DNA from: JBBDRW01 sp040905265
GTDB taxonomy: Bacteria; Bacteroidota; Rhodothermia; Balneolales; Balneolaceae
Assembly: GCA_040905265.1 (NCBI GenBank)
Contig: JBBDRW010000099.1
Location: 1 to 6,120 of the forward strand
Reading direction: 5' to 3'
DNA length: 6,120 bases
Both the position numbers and the translations under genes were made by a program. A model generated the notes under the pieces. That model saw only the letters and a program-made list of their open reading frames with translations. It was not told the origin of the DNA and searched no databases. Positions 5,740 to 6,120 of this stretch are shown piece by piece (position 1 is the first letter of the stretch; each line of letters starts with the position of its first letter).

Positions 5740-6120
5740 GTTGTTCTTCTTTCCGGCATTGATTGTGATAGCAGGGGCTTTGATTCTCCCCTTTTTCAAT
5801 CAGAATGTTCGATCTTCTCTATTCCTGCTTTTCCCCGCCGTAGCGATGGCCGGAGTCTGGATGATGCCGGAGAGCTACTCTCTCCATGCATCTCTGGCCG
5901 GATATGACCTGCTACTGGTTCAGGCGGGCTCGCTGAGCAAAATTTTTGCCACGATCTTTGCCATGATCACCTTTTTCGGCGGAATCTACGCATGGCACAT
6001 CAAGGACCTCGGGCAGCAGGTATCAGCCCTGGTCTATGCCGGCAGTGCTCTGGGTGTCGTCTATGCCGGTGACTTTTTTACTCTGTTGGTATTCTGGGAA
6101 CTGATGGCCTTCAGCTCATC
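5729..6120 (+). CDS. Third antiporter-type subunit (MrpD/NuoL family), 3' partial
   Basis: An open frame of 130 complete codons starts at the ATG at 5729 and continues past the window edge. It begins MITELFFFPALIVIAGALIL and is highly hydrophobic, with helices at about residues 5-20, 29-46, 70-90 and 99-113. The visible end, YAGDFFTLLVFWELMAFSS, is the TM4-TM5 signature of the Proton_antipo_M family, with Glu124 at the conserved TM5 position. The spacing from the N-terminus to this Glu (124 against 141 and 143 in the other two copies) fits a normal start. No Shine-Dalgarno site is visible; the start lies 11 bases inside the preceding gene, so translational coupling is likely. The TM7, TM8 and TM12 lysines, and any C-terminal extension, lie outside the window. 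Confidence 0.9.
   Translation, partial: MITELFFFPALIVIAGALILPFFNQNVRSSLFLLFPAVAMAGVWMMPESYSLHASLAGYDLLLVQAGSLSKIFATIFAMITFFGGIYAWHIKDLGQQVSALVYAGSALGVVYAGDFFTLLVFWELMAFSS

Noticed and set aside
2374..6120. Reading the large proteins as NADH dehydrogenase (complex I) subunits N, M and L
   Set aside because: The accompanying E, F, G, B, MbhD and MbhE genes do not occur in nuo operons, and no quinone- or NADH-module gene is present in the window.
1..6120. CRISPR arrays, tRNA or rRNA genes, insertion sequences
   Set aside because: No regularly spaced repeats, no tRNA-like cloverleaf in the only gap, and no transposase-like coding or terminal inverted repeats were seen.

Overview
The window is a single plus-strand gene block encoding the membrane part of an Mrp/Mnh-type multisubunit cation/proton antiporter, a family related to the membrane arms of complex I and of the archaeal membrane-bound hydrogenase (MBH). 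Both ends are cut: the first gene (mrpE) lacks its N-terminal membrane segments, and the last gene (a third antiporter-like subunit) runs off the right edge. The host is a bacterium on general grounds: Shine-Dalgarno-like sites before several genes, a TTG start, UGA used mostly as stop, and balanced base composition. The sequence does not fix a phylum.

Layout: mrpE (1-429, partial), mrpF (426-698), mrpG (695-1024), a small MbhD/DUF4040-type subunit (1027-1272), a small MbhE-type subunit (1269-1577), mrpB (1574-2017), mrpC (2010-2381), a MrpD-type antiporter subunit (2374-3867), a 170-base break (3868-4037), a second antiporter subunit of NuoL/MrpA type (4038-5522), a 71-residue two-helix protein (5524-5739), and a third antiporter-type subunit (5729 to beyond 6120). 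Up to 3867 almost every gene overlaps the next by 4 or 8 bases, which suggests translational coupling and fixed subunit ratios. The only real interruption is the 170-base break. It holds a 50-codon reading frame joined to the preceding stop by ATGA, a small hairpin and at best a poor promoter-like sequence.

How the genes fit together: E, F, G, MbhD-type, MbhE-type, B, C and D are the small and large membrane subunits, in the order I recall for mbhA-mbhH of Pyrococcus. No gene in the window is a full-length fused MrpA. Its parts appear separately: the MbhD and MbhE domains as two small genes early in the operon, and the NuoL-like antiporter domain as the gene at 4038-5522. Two complete antiporter subunits keep the charged residues (Glu in TM5, Lys in TM7, TM8 and TM12) that carry protons or cations in this family, and the third keeps the TM5 Glu before the window ends. 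The probable job is exchange of Na+ (or another monovalent cation) for H+ at the cytoplasmic membrane. Coupling to a redox module encoded downstream cannot be excluded, because the right end is not visible.
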